DNA of 64,000 nucleotides from Lunularia cruciata. Its lineage: Eukaryota > Streptophyta > Marchantiopsida > Lunulariales > Lunulariaceae. The translations under genes were made by a program, and so were the position numbers. Below are positions 12,095 through 24,800 of the stretch, in pieces. The notes below the pieces were generated by a model that saw nothing but the letters and a program-made list of their open reading frames with translations, searched no databases and was not told where the DNA came from. Position 1 is the stretch's first letter; the number at the start of each line of letters is the position of its first letter. The DNA lies in contig OX419761.1 of assembly GCA_948567375.1 (NCBI GenBank), positions 30,940,501 to 31,004,500 on the forward strand. The letters are read 5' to 3'.

Positions 12095-12102
12095 TTTTTA
12101 TA
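12095..12102 (-). promoter_or_regulatory. TATA-like box upstream of the minus-strand relic
   Basis: The minus strand reads CTATAAAAAGCC here, a good plant TATA box. It is followed by an AC-rich, AAGTGCAAAGTG-repeated leader before the first minus-strand frames. Assignment as a promoter rests on motif and position only. Confidence 0.4.
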
Positions 12103-12650
12103 GATCCTCCCACCTAATTGCTCCTTAAACGTTGTGATAATTTGCAAAGAGTTGTGGTCAAGTAGCACATGCATGATTCTGCCACCCAATGGTCACAAAT
12201 GGTTCTTTAGCGGTGGGCCAAAAGTTCAGGTTGCAGACTTTTGAATTTGCAATAGATTTCTACTAAACATTGTTTTGATTGAATCTTGTCACTCTATAGC
12301 TCATACAAATGAGTTCCACAAACTTCTTCCATTGTCATGAGTAATCTTGTATTGTAGAACTTGTCATGTAGTTCATTCAGCACGAATAAATTACATCACA
12401 AAGTTGAAGTTTTCTAGTCTTAGCAAGAGAATTTTAGTCATCATTTTAGAACCCTATAATCAATGGGAGGTTTGAAGAGCTAGATTTGGACTTTGTTAAG
12501 GATGGAGCACAAACTAATTGTTTTATCCTACTTAATAATATCCTAGGGATTAATCTATTATCGCTAACACTACTAAACTACTAAAAACAAGAAAATTTGG
12601 AGAAAAAAGCAAAAATAGGTCATAACATACTCCAAGTAAGGAAATTCTAC
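12103..12650. other. AT-rich sequence between relic and repeat family I
   Basis: No gene or diagnostic motif seen. Confidence 0.3.
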
Positions 12651-14115
12651 ACCTTTTGATTGGGAAGTATCTGAAAAACTTGTATGGAGATACATTTTAC
12701 TTATCACTTGATGAGGATGTTATAGAATTTAACAAAAAACCTATGAGATATGCTTTCCAATGATATAAAGTATGCCTCAATTTGAACAATATAGATCTCC
12801 TTACAAGGTTTCAAACTTGGCATAAATTTGTAGTTCAAATCCTAATTTCAGAACCCTCTGATCTTGAATTTTGCACAATTTTTTCCATATTTCTTTTTCC
12901 AAGGATTCATGTAAATATTAGAGATCACTCTTGACTTCAAATTGGAAAATTGACATTCAATTATAGTTGGAGATAAAAATAAGTTCACAAAGCCTATGAT
13001 ATTATTTCCAATAGACTTAGTGCACCAGATCTCACTATCTATAAACTTTCAATCAATCACATTTTACAAAGTAATTGTTTTTTTTTCTTGTCTAAACCTC
13101 CAAGTTTGATATTTGAATCCAAAACCAACTCCTAGGTATGGATCAATTCCAAAATTGAGCTAATTTTTGAGCTCTACAAGTATACTTGATACTTTATTCT
13201 CTATTTAAGTAATCCATATGAACATTTTTGTACAAAAATACAAGACCTAACCACCAATAGTGCTAGAAATTTTCATAAGCTACTTTGCACCAAAACTTGA
13301 GAAATGACTAAACTCCAAACCTAATCATAATCTCCACTTTAACAAGTTCATTTCAAGCACTCCAGCTTCATTTGATAATATCAGATTTAAGATCAACTCA
13401 AAATAGTATTTCTTTAGCTAAGCACAACTAAAAATTCCCTTTGCTCTAAAACTATTGATAGATCATAAAAACTATTGTAGAACACTAAAATCTTCTAATT
13501 GTGTGTACCTTGATATGAAATTGACCACCCTTGCTTCAATTGATTACATCTCATTCATACATTGTTCAAATCATGTATTTCTAGATTCTAAACCATAACA
13601 TGTTTGCTCTTCTCTCTATTTGTGGTCTTTTCTTCCCAAATATCTTTCTTTAACTTACTCAAATGTCAAAAAACTATAGACTCCACATGTTGGATCCAAA
13701 CTCTTTTACTTTTATCACTTATCAATTTCTCTTTTTGATACATGGAACCCACAATTGGTTTTGGTAGTGATTGATCAAGAGCATGGAGCATCTCTTGATC
13801 AAACTCACCCTTTGACGTTATAGCTCCCATACTCCACTACAATTCTTGGACAAACTTGAACTCCCATGTTCTATTCCCACTTGAGACTCATAAGACTAAA
13901 AAACTCCTCAATCTATTAATTCTATACCACCTTTATACAACAAAGCCCTTGAAGAAGACAAGATAGTAATACACATGGCCAATCATTTGAATGTATATAA
14001 ATTGCTCATATGTAAATTGCTCAATTGTGCAATCCATCATACAATCTACTCCAACATAATTGAGATAAATAGCACTAAATTACCTTTTCATTGGCTAAAA
14101 AAACCATGATATGAC
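12650..14115 (-). repeat. Interspersed repeat family I, copy 1 (LTR-like)
   Basis: Similar over most of its length to 39,340-41,034 in the same orientation, with shared blocks such as CTTTCCAATGATAT, AAGTATACTTGAT, ATTCTCTATTTAAG and CCACTTGAGACTC. On the minus strand it starts TGTCATATCATGG (copy 2: TGTCATGTTATGG). A TATA-like box near 13,934 is followed by a short frame beginning near 13,830 with the pattern FDQEMLHALDQSLPKP (copy 2: EILHALNQPLPNP). Start and promoter layout suggest an LTR or the 5' end of a retroelement. The left edge is uncertain. Confidence 0.6.
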
Positions 14116-14219
14116 ACCATAACATTGACCTACTTGAATTAGGGTGTGTTTTTTAATTGCTCTTGTGAGTATGAGTGTTGCAATTTTGAGATTGTAACAA
14201 AGAAGGGTCTATGTGTATG

Positions 14220-17200
14220 ATCATTGGAAAAAATCTTGACAAGCTCAATCAAATAGTATGGAAATTTTGCACATAGACGTTCCTTCCAGGTCAAGGGCTA
14301 TGAGGTCTTATGATAGAGGAGGAGAAAAAATTTATTTTGATTATCATTGTTGTAGTATTTACAACAATGCATGTAGCATGGACACATAGATCATTTCAAG
14401 CAATCTATTATATCATATTGTGTGTTTCATCATCAATGATAGGTCAAATTTAGAATCTCACCTCACCCAAGATGGCTTGGGGTGCTCTGGAAAATTTGTT
14501 TCAATCTAGAATAGTGGCCAAAAAATTGCAATTACTACAATAGTTCAATATGGCTAAGAAAGACTCAATGTGCATTAAAGATTATGCTAATCACATTAAG
14601 AGCCTCTTGGATCAACTTGCCTCTATGAAGGTGATAAATTGATCCAATTGCACAAATCAAAAGTATGCCACAAGGTCTAACACTAAACTACAAGCAATTT
14701 ATGACATCAATTTCTACTTGAGAGCCACTTCCAAAGTGGAATAATTTGGTTGCTATGCTACTTGGTGAGGAGGTGTGATTGATGTAGAGTGCTAGTTCCT
14801 TCTCATTTAGTATCCCAAAAGGCTTGTATTTGCAAGGACTTGAGGATTCTAGAGGTAGAGGTCAAGGAAAGAATGGTACAAGAAGTGGTGTTCACAATGT
14901 TGGCAATTGAGTTAGAAATGGACACAAAACACCACTACAATAGATGTAGAATATTGGGGGACAAAATAGTCAGCATGCTCCTTGTATCTATAACTACTAT
15001 CACCACCAAGGGCACATTGCTAAGTTCCACTTCAAGAAGCAAAATGACCAATGTAAGGAATAAGGTTATGTTTCCACAAAAGACCAAAAGAAACTATTAG
15101 TAGTCACCCATCAAAGTTGCTCAACATTTGAGCTTGAAGTTGACTAAGTGATTGATTCTAGTGCCACTACATACATTTCACCACATCAAGACTGGTTCAT
15201 TTTTTTTAGCTTGTAGAGAAGCCACAATACATAGTAGAAAGAGATGACACTAAGAACTAGATCCAACATCCAAGTCACATTCACTTTTGATTGCACATTC
15301 TTCATTCAAAGGACTGCAAAATGTTCTCCATGTGCCTACCTTATCTAAAAGAATTTCTATCTATAGGATAATTTATAGAGCAAAGTATGCATATGCATTT
15401 TAGCAAAGATTGATGTTTTATTGAAGATATTGATGGTGACCTTATAACACAAGGTAGTGGGAGTGGTAGATTTTAGCTTGATGCTTCTATATGTCCTTTA
15501 CAATCCGTTGTGTATGAATAGAGTGGTCCAATATTGCCTTGCACTACCATCAGGCACAAGCAAGTTGGGCATATGAACCTCTCAAGGTTGAAGAGTCTTC
15601 CCTCCTTTGGTTTGGTCACTGAAACACTTTTTGTTAATACTTCTACCATATGTGAAACATGTCAATTTGGCAAGCAAGCTAGAAAACCCTTTCAGGGCTA
15701 AGGTTGACATGATAGCAAACTCCTCTAGTTGGTGCATATTGATATATGGATTGGATTTGAACCAAGCCTAAGTGGTTTTCAATACCTTGTGTCTTTTATT
15801 GATGATTACTCTTGCTACATCTAGGTCTACTTTTGAAAAGTAAGACTTCTATAGAAATCCTTTCAACATTTCAAACTTTTCAAAGACTAGGAGAGAACAA
15901 AATTGGTTTTTTTGTACTTTAATTGATATCTAATGGAGGAAGAGAGTTTCTTTCTCTAGAATATGACCAATACTTGAGAGATTAAGGTATCTTGAGATAA
16001 AAGACGTGCACCTATAGGCCACACTAGAATTGAGTTGCAGATTGAAAGAATCATCACATAACTAAGGTAGTGTGTGTTGTGCTTAACAAGAACCACATGG
16101 CTAAGGTTTATTGGACTAAAGCTATTGCATGTACAATGTACTTGATGAATCAAACACCAACAATTTCAATTCACTCATGTACATATTTGGAGGTGTTCAC
16201 AAGCGATAAGCTTGACTATTCCTTCCTCAAGGTCTTTAGTCGTATTTGTTATGTGGACATTATTGATCAAAAGCATAAGAAGTGTATCATCCTTGGATAT
16301 GCTCTAGATTCCAAAGGATATAGATGTTATAGTCCTACAACATAGAAGTTATATGTTAGCAAGGATGTTATCTTTGATAAGCTTACCTCTTGGTTTGTGT
16401 TAGCTCCCACTGTTTGGTTTTCTATACCACCAATTGTGAGCCTAGAGAGCACTAGTTCCACAATTATTTCCTTTATATCTGTTGGAGCACTTAGAGAGGT
16501 TGTTCAGCTCCCAATCAATTAGTTCAAGAGGTTGTTCCTCTACTATTTTATCTCCTTTTGATGGAGTTGTTACTAATGAGGATTATAAACTCATCCTCCA
16601 ATGCATGCTTGTACCTACAAATGATACTAGTATGTAGGATGTCATGTCACTAAATATGCCTACTACATTAAAAGTAGCACAAGGAGAGGTGATCAGTTAG
16701 GTACTTCATCTATGATAGTCTCAATAGGTGAACACTATGTTAGGCAATTTATGCATGAAATTTTCTTGTTATACATCATGCATATATGACTATTGTTTTG
16801 CAAGAGCACAAACTAGCCACATTAGAAGAGGCTCTGCAATGGAAACAATGTGTTGCTACCATGTAGGCAAAACTTGTTTCTCTTTACCACACATAAGAGC
16901 TAGTGGATTGACCTTCTGGTCATAAAGCTATTGGCCTTTGGTATCAAGCATAATTTTGATGGCTTTATGTGCAAGTACAAGGCATGCTTGGTGGCAAAGT
17001 GTTATGCTCAATAGCATGGCATGAAGTCTGATGAGCTGTTTAGTCTAGTTGCCAAGATGGCAACCATTTATATAGTGGTTGCAATTGTAGTTTATTGAGG
17101 ATGGTAGCTACACCATATAGACTTTAAGAATGCATTTCGCAATGGTAATGTTGAAGATGGTGTCTACATGATGCAACTACTTGGTTTTGAGGATCCATGA

Positions 17201-18990
17201 TTTTCATCTCAAGTCTACAAGTTGTAGGAAGTGCTCTATAGTTGAAGCAAGCACCAAGGGTTTGTATGCAAAGCTTGTGGTTAGTAGAGATGTATACTAC
17301 CTCTTAGTAGCTTGTGGATTTGTTGTTTGTCCTTTGATCTTACCTTGTATGTCTTAAGCAAATCATGATTTGATAGTTATTATCTATGTAGATGATGTCA
17401 TTATCATTGGTAGCCATGAGAAGCTAGTGTCCTACCTTAAGGAGCACTTGAAGGCCCAATTTGAGATGTAGGATCAAGGTAGCCTTAGATATTTCTTAGG
17501 TGTGAAGTTTGTTATAGATGAACAAGATATGTGGCTTGTGAGGCATTAGTATAACATTGACATGCTAAAGAGATTTGGCCTATTGGAGTGTAAGCCTATG
17601 GCTACACCTTTGGAGCAGAATCATCATTTAGGTACTGATGTTAATGACTTGATTGCTGATTCTTGTGGATATAGGCAGATGGTTAGTAGTCTCATCTATC
17701 TAACCATCACTAGACTTGACCAAAGTTATACACTTGTCAACCAATTAATGCAGTCACCATGCAAACAAAACTTGGAGTTGTCAAGCGTATTTCCTGATAT
17801 GTAAAGTTCACATTGCTATTTGGCCTTTGCTACACTTTTGGTGGATCATTGGTGCTACATGGTTACACAAATGCAGATTGGGCAAGAAGTGTCCTTGATA
17901 GGAGATCTAGTTTTGGGTACACGTTTGGATTGGGTGTGCCACTATGAGTTGGGCTTCTAAGAAATAGCCAACTTTAGCTCTGTCCTCTATTGAAGCAAAG
18001 TATTATAGAGCTACCAATGTGACTTGTGAAGCTATTTGACTTTAGAGTTTGCATTTTAACATTGGTGTGGATATTTGGTTCCCATTGTATTGTATACAAA
18101 TAACATGAGTAGCATAAATTTTGCTAGTAATCTTGTATTTCATGCTAGGACTATAACACCCATTTGTGAATGTGTGTGGTATTGTGATATTTAGCTTGGT
18201 ATTACAAATACTTGAGAGATGTTATTTATAAAGAGATAAAGGATGGTTTTAAATTAGTCATGATTAGCTAAAAAGTTAGTCATAGCTAAGATAGTGGGGA
18301 CTTTACTTTAGAGGAAGTGGAAAAGATGAGCACCACTATTTTGGATTTTAGTGTGTTGACTTGGTATTATTCCTAGGTGTTTGGCTTTGAGGAAAGAGTT
18401 GAGAACTCTTGGGCCCACAAGCCTTTTTGTTTTGGATTCTTCTATAGTCCAAGGATAGCCCATGTGAAGGAATCCTTGACTTAGTGGTTGGGTCTAGATA
18501 AGATCACATGCTTAGTAGCATATGCCCATGTGGATAGATATTCCATTATACTTTTTGACTTGACTTGACTTTTAGCCTAGTAACTTGAGTTACTCTAGTA
18601 ATTAGCAACTTTGGTACGTAACTATTTCACAAGTATATAAACTAGGGGTGAGGAGGTACTCATCGTCCTTTCATTTATAACTATCTCTCTCTCATGAAGT
18701 TCTCTAGGGAGCAATGTCCTGAGTCTTGGAGTGTTAGCCTTGGAGGAGTATGATGGATTTGGGATTCTTTGCTTTCTTAGTCCATGGTGCGCTACCATAA
18801 TAGCAATCAGAGGTTCATCTTGAGTGAGAGACAGGCCGGCTCATAGAACTAAGAGACACTAAAGTTCACTATTATTTTTTTAGGGAGAAGTGTCTTGTAG
18901 ACCAGATTGAGCTTAAGCTTGTTAGCACAAAGAGAGTAAATAGATGATATCTTTACAAAGGCTCTATCTAGAGACAAGTTTGAGGCTTTT
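14220..18990 (+). pseudogene. Copia gag-pol polyprotein, degraded
   Basis: Plus-strand domains in copia order, interrupted by many stops. Gag (about 14,240-14,800) has KLNQIVWKFC and AWGALENLFQSRIVAKKLQ followed by KDYANHIKSLLDQLASMK. Protease at 15,153-15,167 reads DSSAT where DSGAT is expected, so the catalytic glycine is replaced. The pre-integrase zinc region follows near 15,550 (HKQVGHMNLSRLKSL...CETCQFGKQARKPF), then the integrase core near 15,730-16,330 (VHIDIW..., FIDDYS..., LGYALDSKGYRCY). Reverse transcriptase runs about 16,930-17,800 with its catalytic YVDD at 17,385-17,396 intact. RNase H (LSSIEAKYY) is near 17,985, split by a solo LTR, and ends near 18,980. It would copy and integrate the element if intact. 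Confidence 0.85.
18152..18844 (+). repeat. Solo gypsy-type LTR inside the copia RNase H
   Basis: The conserved copia RNase H reading is broken after FHAR and resumes at 18,845 with REKCLVDQIELKLVSTKR a little further on. The intervening 693 bp begins TATAACACCC, matching the common plant gypsy LTR start TGTAACACCC with one transition. It contains a TATA box (GTATATAAACTAGGGG, about 18,633) and is flanked by AGGAC (18,147-18,151) and AGAAC (18,845-18,849), a 4-of-5 target duplication. It carries no coding sequence, so it is best explained as a solo LTR left by LTR-LTR recombination. Confidence 0.72.
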
Positions 18991-19037
18991 AGACTTTGAC
19001 TTTGTACATAGGATATTTAGTTGAACTTGTGAAAGAG

Positions 19038-19246
19038 TGTTGATACTATCCTAAGCTTGTAATGACTTAATTTATGACTTGGTTCTCATTATATAGGTAT
19101 ATTAGGGTTTAAGATACATATGTACACTTTATATACATGAGAAGAGTTCCCTCTCACTTACCTTCCTTGTGTGCTCTCTCTCTCTCTCATGGTCTATTAT
19201 AAATTTTCTTGGAGTCTTTGTCCAATCCTTGTATTTTTTCAAAACA
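19038..19246 (+). repeat. 3' LTR of the copia element
   Basis: Starts TGTTGATACTATCCTAAG and ends near ...TTCAAAACA. Matches 5,381-5,602 throughout with many substitutions. It follows the C-terminal RNase H remnant by about 50 bp, as expected. Confidence 0.8.
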
Positions 19247-20738
19247 TCTTATGTAGAACTACACTTACAAATGAGGAATGAAAATGCAAATAGGTGGACC
19301 AAACCTAAGCAAAACCTCATCATTACAAAGAAAGGATTTGGTGCAAGTTGGAATGGCTTAATGCATGGTCAAGCTTGGATCCAAGAGCTTATACCCTTGC
19401 TAGAGCAAAAACAAATATGTGCTCTAGTAGCACAAGGAATGGATAAGTCAACTAATATAGATTGTAGTAGATGTGAAGTTTTAGGTCCATCAAGGAAAAT
19501 TGAAAACCTCTAGTCCAATCAAAAGGCAAGGAGGCAAATAATGAAAGGCAATTTTATGCCCATGGAGATAAGTTATATCTTGTATGTAGTAATAGCACCT
19601 AAAGACAAAAAGCTTTCTCCTCTACCTTGGTCACATACATCTCCAAGACTAGTTTATTAGCAACCACAAAATGGGAGGAAAGTAGAGGTGTTAAGAGAGC
19701 ACAAATACCCAAAAACATTATAGATATATATTGTCTCCATCATAAATAATAGGCTCCTTTGCACAAAATTAATAGAGATGTTTGTCTATATACCAAATAC
19801 TATATCACACACTCAAATATCCTTGATCTTAAATATCACCAAAGACTCACATGATCCTCCTATCAAAAGCTCTCAAAAGTAATAAGAAGGTTGGAAAAAG
19901 ATAAAATTGTGGAAAGTAGGAGGTTGGTCAACAAATAATATTAGAGGAAAGTGTATCAAATATTAGCTATAGATCTCCTAGTAAAGGAAGTTCATCCACA
20001 TGATGAATATCCTCTACAAGGGTAATGTATAAGAAGTATGTGATAAAATCCTTGGATCCTATTACCCTAAGAATGCATAAGCCATTTGTAGATGTGATAC
20101 ATCCTTTTGGAAGAAGGAGATGAGGAGGGATACCTAAAGGGACCGTGCTCTACATTTTGATACCATGACTCTTAAGTTTACAAGATGAAGTTTGGTAGTT
20201 AAGTGGTCAAAATCTTGCCTAATCTAATCCACAAGGTGCATGATGTGTGTATAGTCTGCCAAGGAGAAAATTACACAAGTTGGCATGTCATAGTAGTAGA
20301 AAAAGAGAGCTCTAAGGTCACCATGGCAAGTCAAGGTCCTTCTAAAGGATCTCCTGGTTTTGTACCAATAACCAACTCCAATATGGTAACTCCTTCATGT
20401 AAGAAACTATATTAGTAATAAGCAAGAAGAAGGAGAACTATAGAAGGACCACACAAAAGCAATAAGATTTGCCAAGGATCTCCTGACCTTCATAATTTCT
20501 CTAAAAATGGATGCACAAGAGATGCTATTAAACATCTCAACATCCACATGTAAAACAACCTCCTCTCGGTGAATATTCAAGAGTACTATGATGTTTAGAG
20601 ATATCATCTCACAATCTCTTGATGCAGCAACTCCAAATTGGTATGGATTGGTGATGATAGGAGTGAAACAATGCTAAAAGACAATGGTATGGATAGCAAG
20701 ATTAAAGAAGACCTCCCAAGAGGAATTGGCCTAATGCA
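19247..20738. other. Unassigned decayed DNA
   Basis: No recognisable gene. A 10-base match to the complement of an initiator Met primer-binding site (TTTGATACCA, about 20,156-20,166) is followed by TGACTCTTAAG, the arrangement expected at the 5' LTR/internal junction of a minus-strand retroelement. No matching LTR or pol was found, so this stays tentative. Confidence 0.35.
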
Positions 20739-21249
20739 TGTAATACCATCAACTAGACAAATTATCTACAAGTGAAAATGAGCTTGGTAATATCTTTAGA
20801 GATGTTATACAAGATGCTTTAAGTAGATCAGATAGAGGAGTCTCCAAAAGAGGACTTCCACTAATATAATAGAAGCCAAAACATGCCAAAACTTTAGAGC
20901 CAATTTTGGAAGCCTAAAGAGAGGAACTAGGCCTCAAAAGACAGTGTCTTATCTATATGAGTGAAAAGGTGTTACCTTCTTCCCCCTTGTTTGTATCATT
21001 GAGATCTTGAGTACCTCTTCCATGTTGTTTTGAGCTTTCTACAATAAGATTCTCCAAAGATTTCCTTTGGTAAAAGTTTGACCAACAAAAAAGGACAAAG
21101 ATCAACATATCACAAATCCATACATCTAATCTAAGGGTGTAACTCCCTTTGAGAGGATCATCTTTGCTACATAATAAAAACAAGGTGCTACTTTGAGACA
21201 TTGGAGTTTTTTGAGAGTTCCAATCTTAGGTGCTTCTTAGGCTATTACA
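20739..21249 (+). repeat. Solo LTR, copy A of the G-type LTR family
   Basis: Starts TGTAATACCATCAACTAGAC and ends ...CTATTACA. Aligns with the LTR at 33,121-33,713 and, inverted, with 42,992-43,733: shared blocks TAGATCAGATAGAGG, CTCCAAAGATTTCCTTTGGT, ATAATAAAAACAAGGTGCT. It is flanked by ATGCA (20,734-20,738) and ATGCT (21,250-21,254), a 4-of-5 target duplication, which marks a solo LTR and not one end of a larger element. Confidence 0.75.
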
Positions 21250-21884
21250 ATGCTTCTCCATCATGAGAAGTCAACTAACACCTAGACCTAGATTAAGTGA
21301 TGTAAGAACCTCTCTCCTTGTTATTGCTATAACCACCTATAATAGCTCAATAAACCCACTAGAGTGATCATCCTCCTAGAAGCAATCTCTAAGATGTTCA
21401 TAGACCATCCTTGATAAGCCTCCTAAGAAGAGCTTGAAGTAGTGCATAATGCACGTGCAAAAGATGATCTGTCAAGATACAAAGGCTCCTCAAGTTGATG
21501 GTCTAAAACTTCTATTTGTACTCCTTCTCTTGCCAAAGATGTAATAATCATAAGGAGTAGATAGTCTTGTCAATGGGACTAGCTATAGACCAAGCATACA
21601 TGACTTGCGTTGCTCTACTAGATTCTTTAGTCTTACCCAATATTCTATTTTGACATAATCAAGTAGAATATGCATTATCTTATGATTGAACCTATCTCTT
21701 GCAATATAAAACCCAAACAAACTCCTCTTGTAGGTAGCAACGCAACCTTATACTCAAAATCTAGCAACTAACTCTCATTCCCCATATGTTGCACTCTAGT
21801 ATAGCATAAAGACACCATTAAGAGGAATAAAAACCATGCTAACTCATTCAAGGGATCACATACAAGTCAATAAAATGTTAAGAA
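21250..21884. other. Unassigned decayed DNA
   Basis: AT-rich, no recognisable coding sequence. Probably continuous with 19,247-20,738 before copy A inserted. Confidence 0.35.
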
Positions 21885-24800
21885 AAATGGAGGTGACCAT
21901 GCGGGAACCCCAAAATGTAGAAGAGGCCATGCAATTGGCTGAGCGCTTTGATTCTTTGGTTGTGATAACTTGGTCTCACCCTTGACCTACACAAGGCCTA
22001 CTAGTACACTTTGCACAGGTGGAAGAACCAGCACCAATAGAGATTGATGTTATCCAATGGAGACCACTTGGTACAACAAAAGAGAAAGATTACGACAAAA
22101 TGGAGGTTGTTTTTATTGTCACCAAGTTGGACATTGCATTGCTGAATGCCCACTTAGAAATGGACGACCTTGACAAGTTGCCCAGATGGAGATTGTGGAA
22201 CAGAATGATCAGGGAATCGAGGAATCCCAGTAGGAGAATTCAAGCTGTCTACTAGGAGCTTGATTAGTTCCAATGGGATTGAAGGCTCAACTTATGCAAG
22301 TTTGCTTCACTTGCAAGGTACAATATCTAATCGGGGTTGCAAGATTTTGGTTGATTCTGGAAGTTCAGAGAATTGTATATCTATGCAAGTAGCAAAGGAA
22401 TTGGGTATTCCTATCAAGCCAATGTTTGGAACTAGTTTGATGATGGCGGATGGTAGAAAGGGTTTTGCATTCTGCACCTCACATCCTGTTACCTTCAAGA
22501 TTGTGAAAGAGTATTTGGAGTGTATGAGGTTTGTAGTGGCACCTCTACACTATGATATCATTATGGATCTACCTTGGCTTCAACGTCATAAGGTTCAATT
22601 TGATTAGACCCAATGAAAAATTCAAGTACAACACCAAGGTAGGAATTTTAGATTATGTTGTTTGGCACCTTTGAGTAAGACACCTAAGAAAAATCAGTCC
22701 CAAGATGAGAAGTTTGTTGACAAGATAGCCATAGAGCAAATCTGGAAGGAAGATGAGTTCCAAGATGGGAAGTTTGCCAAGAAGGCAACCATAAAGCAAG
22801 CTTGGAAGAAAGATGAGTCCCTGGAAGGGAAGTTTGTTAGTAAAGCAGCCATAGAGCAAGCTTTGGAGGAAGATAAGTCTATATTCGTGGTGTGGATCAA
22901 GCCGATTGCACAAGAACAATCTAAGAAGGGCCAAGAGCCTCATGAAGCAATGGTTGATTGGATAGTTCAAGAATTTGTAGACGTATTTTTGGATGATCTA
23001 CCAAAGGGATTACCCTTCAATTGAGGTTTCCATTCAAGATCGAGTTATTGCTAGAGAGTACTCCAGTGAGTCGACCGATCTATCAACTCTCACCAAAGGA
23101 GTTGGAAGAGTTGCAAACAACACTTACAGAGTTGTTGGAGAAGGATTTCATACAACATAGTACCTCTCCTTAGGGAGCACCAGTACTATTTGTTCCAAAG
23201 AATTATGGAGGACTTCGTTTCTATATTGATTACCATGAGCTCAATAAGCAAACCGTGAAGAATGCATATCCCTTGCCCCGGATTGATGACCTGCTTAATC
23301 AACTAAGTAGAGCATGCTACTTTTCCAAGTTGGATCTTTGTAGCAGCTATTGGAAAATTCCTAATGAAAGAAAGGATGTGCAAAAGACTACCTTTTGCAC
23401 AAGGTATGGGCATTTTGAGTGGAGAGTTCTACCTTTTGGACTCACTAATGCTCCAACAATCTTCATGGATCAGATGCATCAGGTGTTGGAGGGACTATTG
23501 GATCAGGCCGTGGTGGTGTTCTTGGATGATATCTTAATCTATAGCAAGATAGAGGCAGAACACATGAATCATGTGCAAGAAGTCCGAAGACAATAATGAC
23601 AATGGAAATTTTATTGCAAGAAGTCAAAGTGTACCTTTTGGCAAAAAGAGGTTACCTTCTTGGGTCATAAGATCTCATTAGAGGAGATCAAGATGGGAGA
23701 AGAGAAGGTCAAGGCCATTATTGATTGGCCTACCCCAAAGGATGCTATAGAAGTATGGGCATTCAATAGATTGGCTAGTTTTTACCGACGGTTCATCCAT
23801 TATTATGCTCATATGGTTGCACCATTGACTGACCTCTTGGGAAAGAACTTGAGTTTCCAGTGGACCACCAAGCATGAAGAAGTATTCCAGAAGTTAAAGC
23901 ATATGGTGTGTTCAAGATCCATTCTTCAACCATATGATCCTAAACTACCTTGTGTGATTGATTTTGATGCTTCTAACTTTGCAATTGGAGCTGTGTTGCA
24001 ATAGAAATTCCCAAATGGACTGCATCCCATTACCTTTGTGTCTTGCTGACTAAACACAATTGAAAGAAATTACTCTGCTCAAGATTGGGAACAACTTGCA
24101 ATGGTGTATGCCACCAAGGTATGGAGGCATTACCTCTTGGGGAAACAAGTGGTCATGCAAATTGATCACAAGCCATTGTTGCAGACCTTACCCTTGGAAC
24201 ACATGAAGAGTCGACATGATCAATGGGAAGAGCAACTCCAATTGTTTGACATCAAACTTGAGTACAAACTAGGTCGGTTCTATGATATCCTTGATGCTCT
24301 ATCACGACAACCTGATTTGAAGTCTCTTCCTCTCATCACAGTGGCAATTACAACGGTGGCAATTTTTTGGGTTAGGTCCATAATGAGTTTTGGTCAGCTC
24401 TACAACAAGATCCCTTCTTCCAAATGGTACATGGTTGTCTGACAATTGGTGACAAGGAGAACAACACTATCTTCTTCAAGGAAAGCTTTCTATTCCATGT
24501 GGACCGGATCTATTTTCCAACCAAAGGTGATCTCCAACTTGTGCACCTTCAAGAAGCCCATGATTTACCAATAGCTAGTCACATGGGGGTGGACAAGACC
24601 TTGGGTACCCTCCAACGCCAATGGTGGTGGCCCAACATGACACAAGGTGTTTGGGAGTTTGTCCAATTGTGTGAGAGTTGTCAATGCAACAAGGCCAATA
24701 ACCAAAAGCCAAGTGGACTCCTTCAGCCACTTCCCATTCCAACTACTCGTTGGGAACATATGAGCTTAGATCCCATCACCTCCTTGCCCAAAACACAACA

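Larger units (their letters stand above)
5381..19246 (+). mobile_element. Ty1/copia LTR retrotransposon, old and internally interrupted
   Basis: Related direct repeats, both starting TGTTGATACTATCC, bound the element at 5,381 and 19,038. A primer-binding site lies just inside the left LTR. The order of domains on the plus strand (gag, protease, integrase, reverse transcriptase, RNase H) is that of copia, not gypsy. A normal copia is about 5 kb; this one spans 13.9 kb because about 8 kb of foreign DNA lies between leader and gag, and a 0.7-kb solo LTR splits the RNase H. The two LTRs are clearly diverged and every domain carries stops, so the insertion is old. I found no convincing target duplication. 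Confidence 0.82.

Noticed and set aside
5376-19255. Target duplication for the copia element
   Set aside because: GTATT precedes the left LTR and also occurs near the right LTR end, but there it lies inside the LTR alignment and not after it.
22694-22970. Minus-strand frames rich in Leu, Ser and Cys over the protease-RT linker of F (and the plus-strand counterparts in E near 30,070-30,369)
   Set aside because: Shadows of the charged repeats in the gypsy linker; both vanish as candidates once the sense strand is read.
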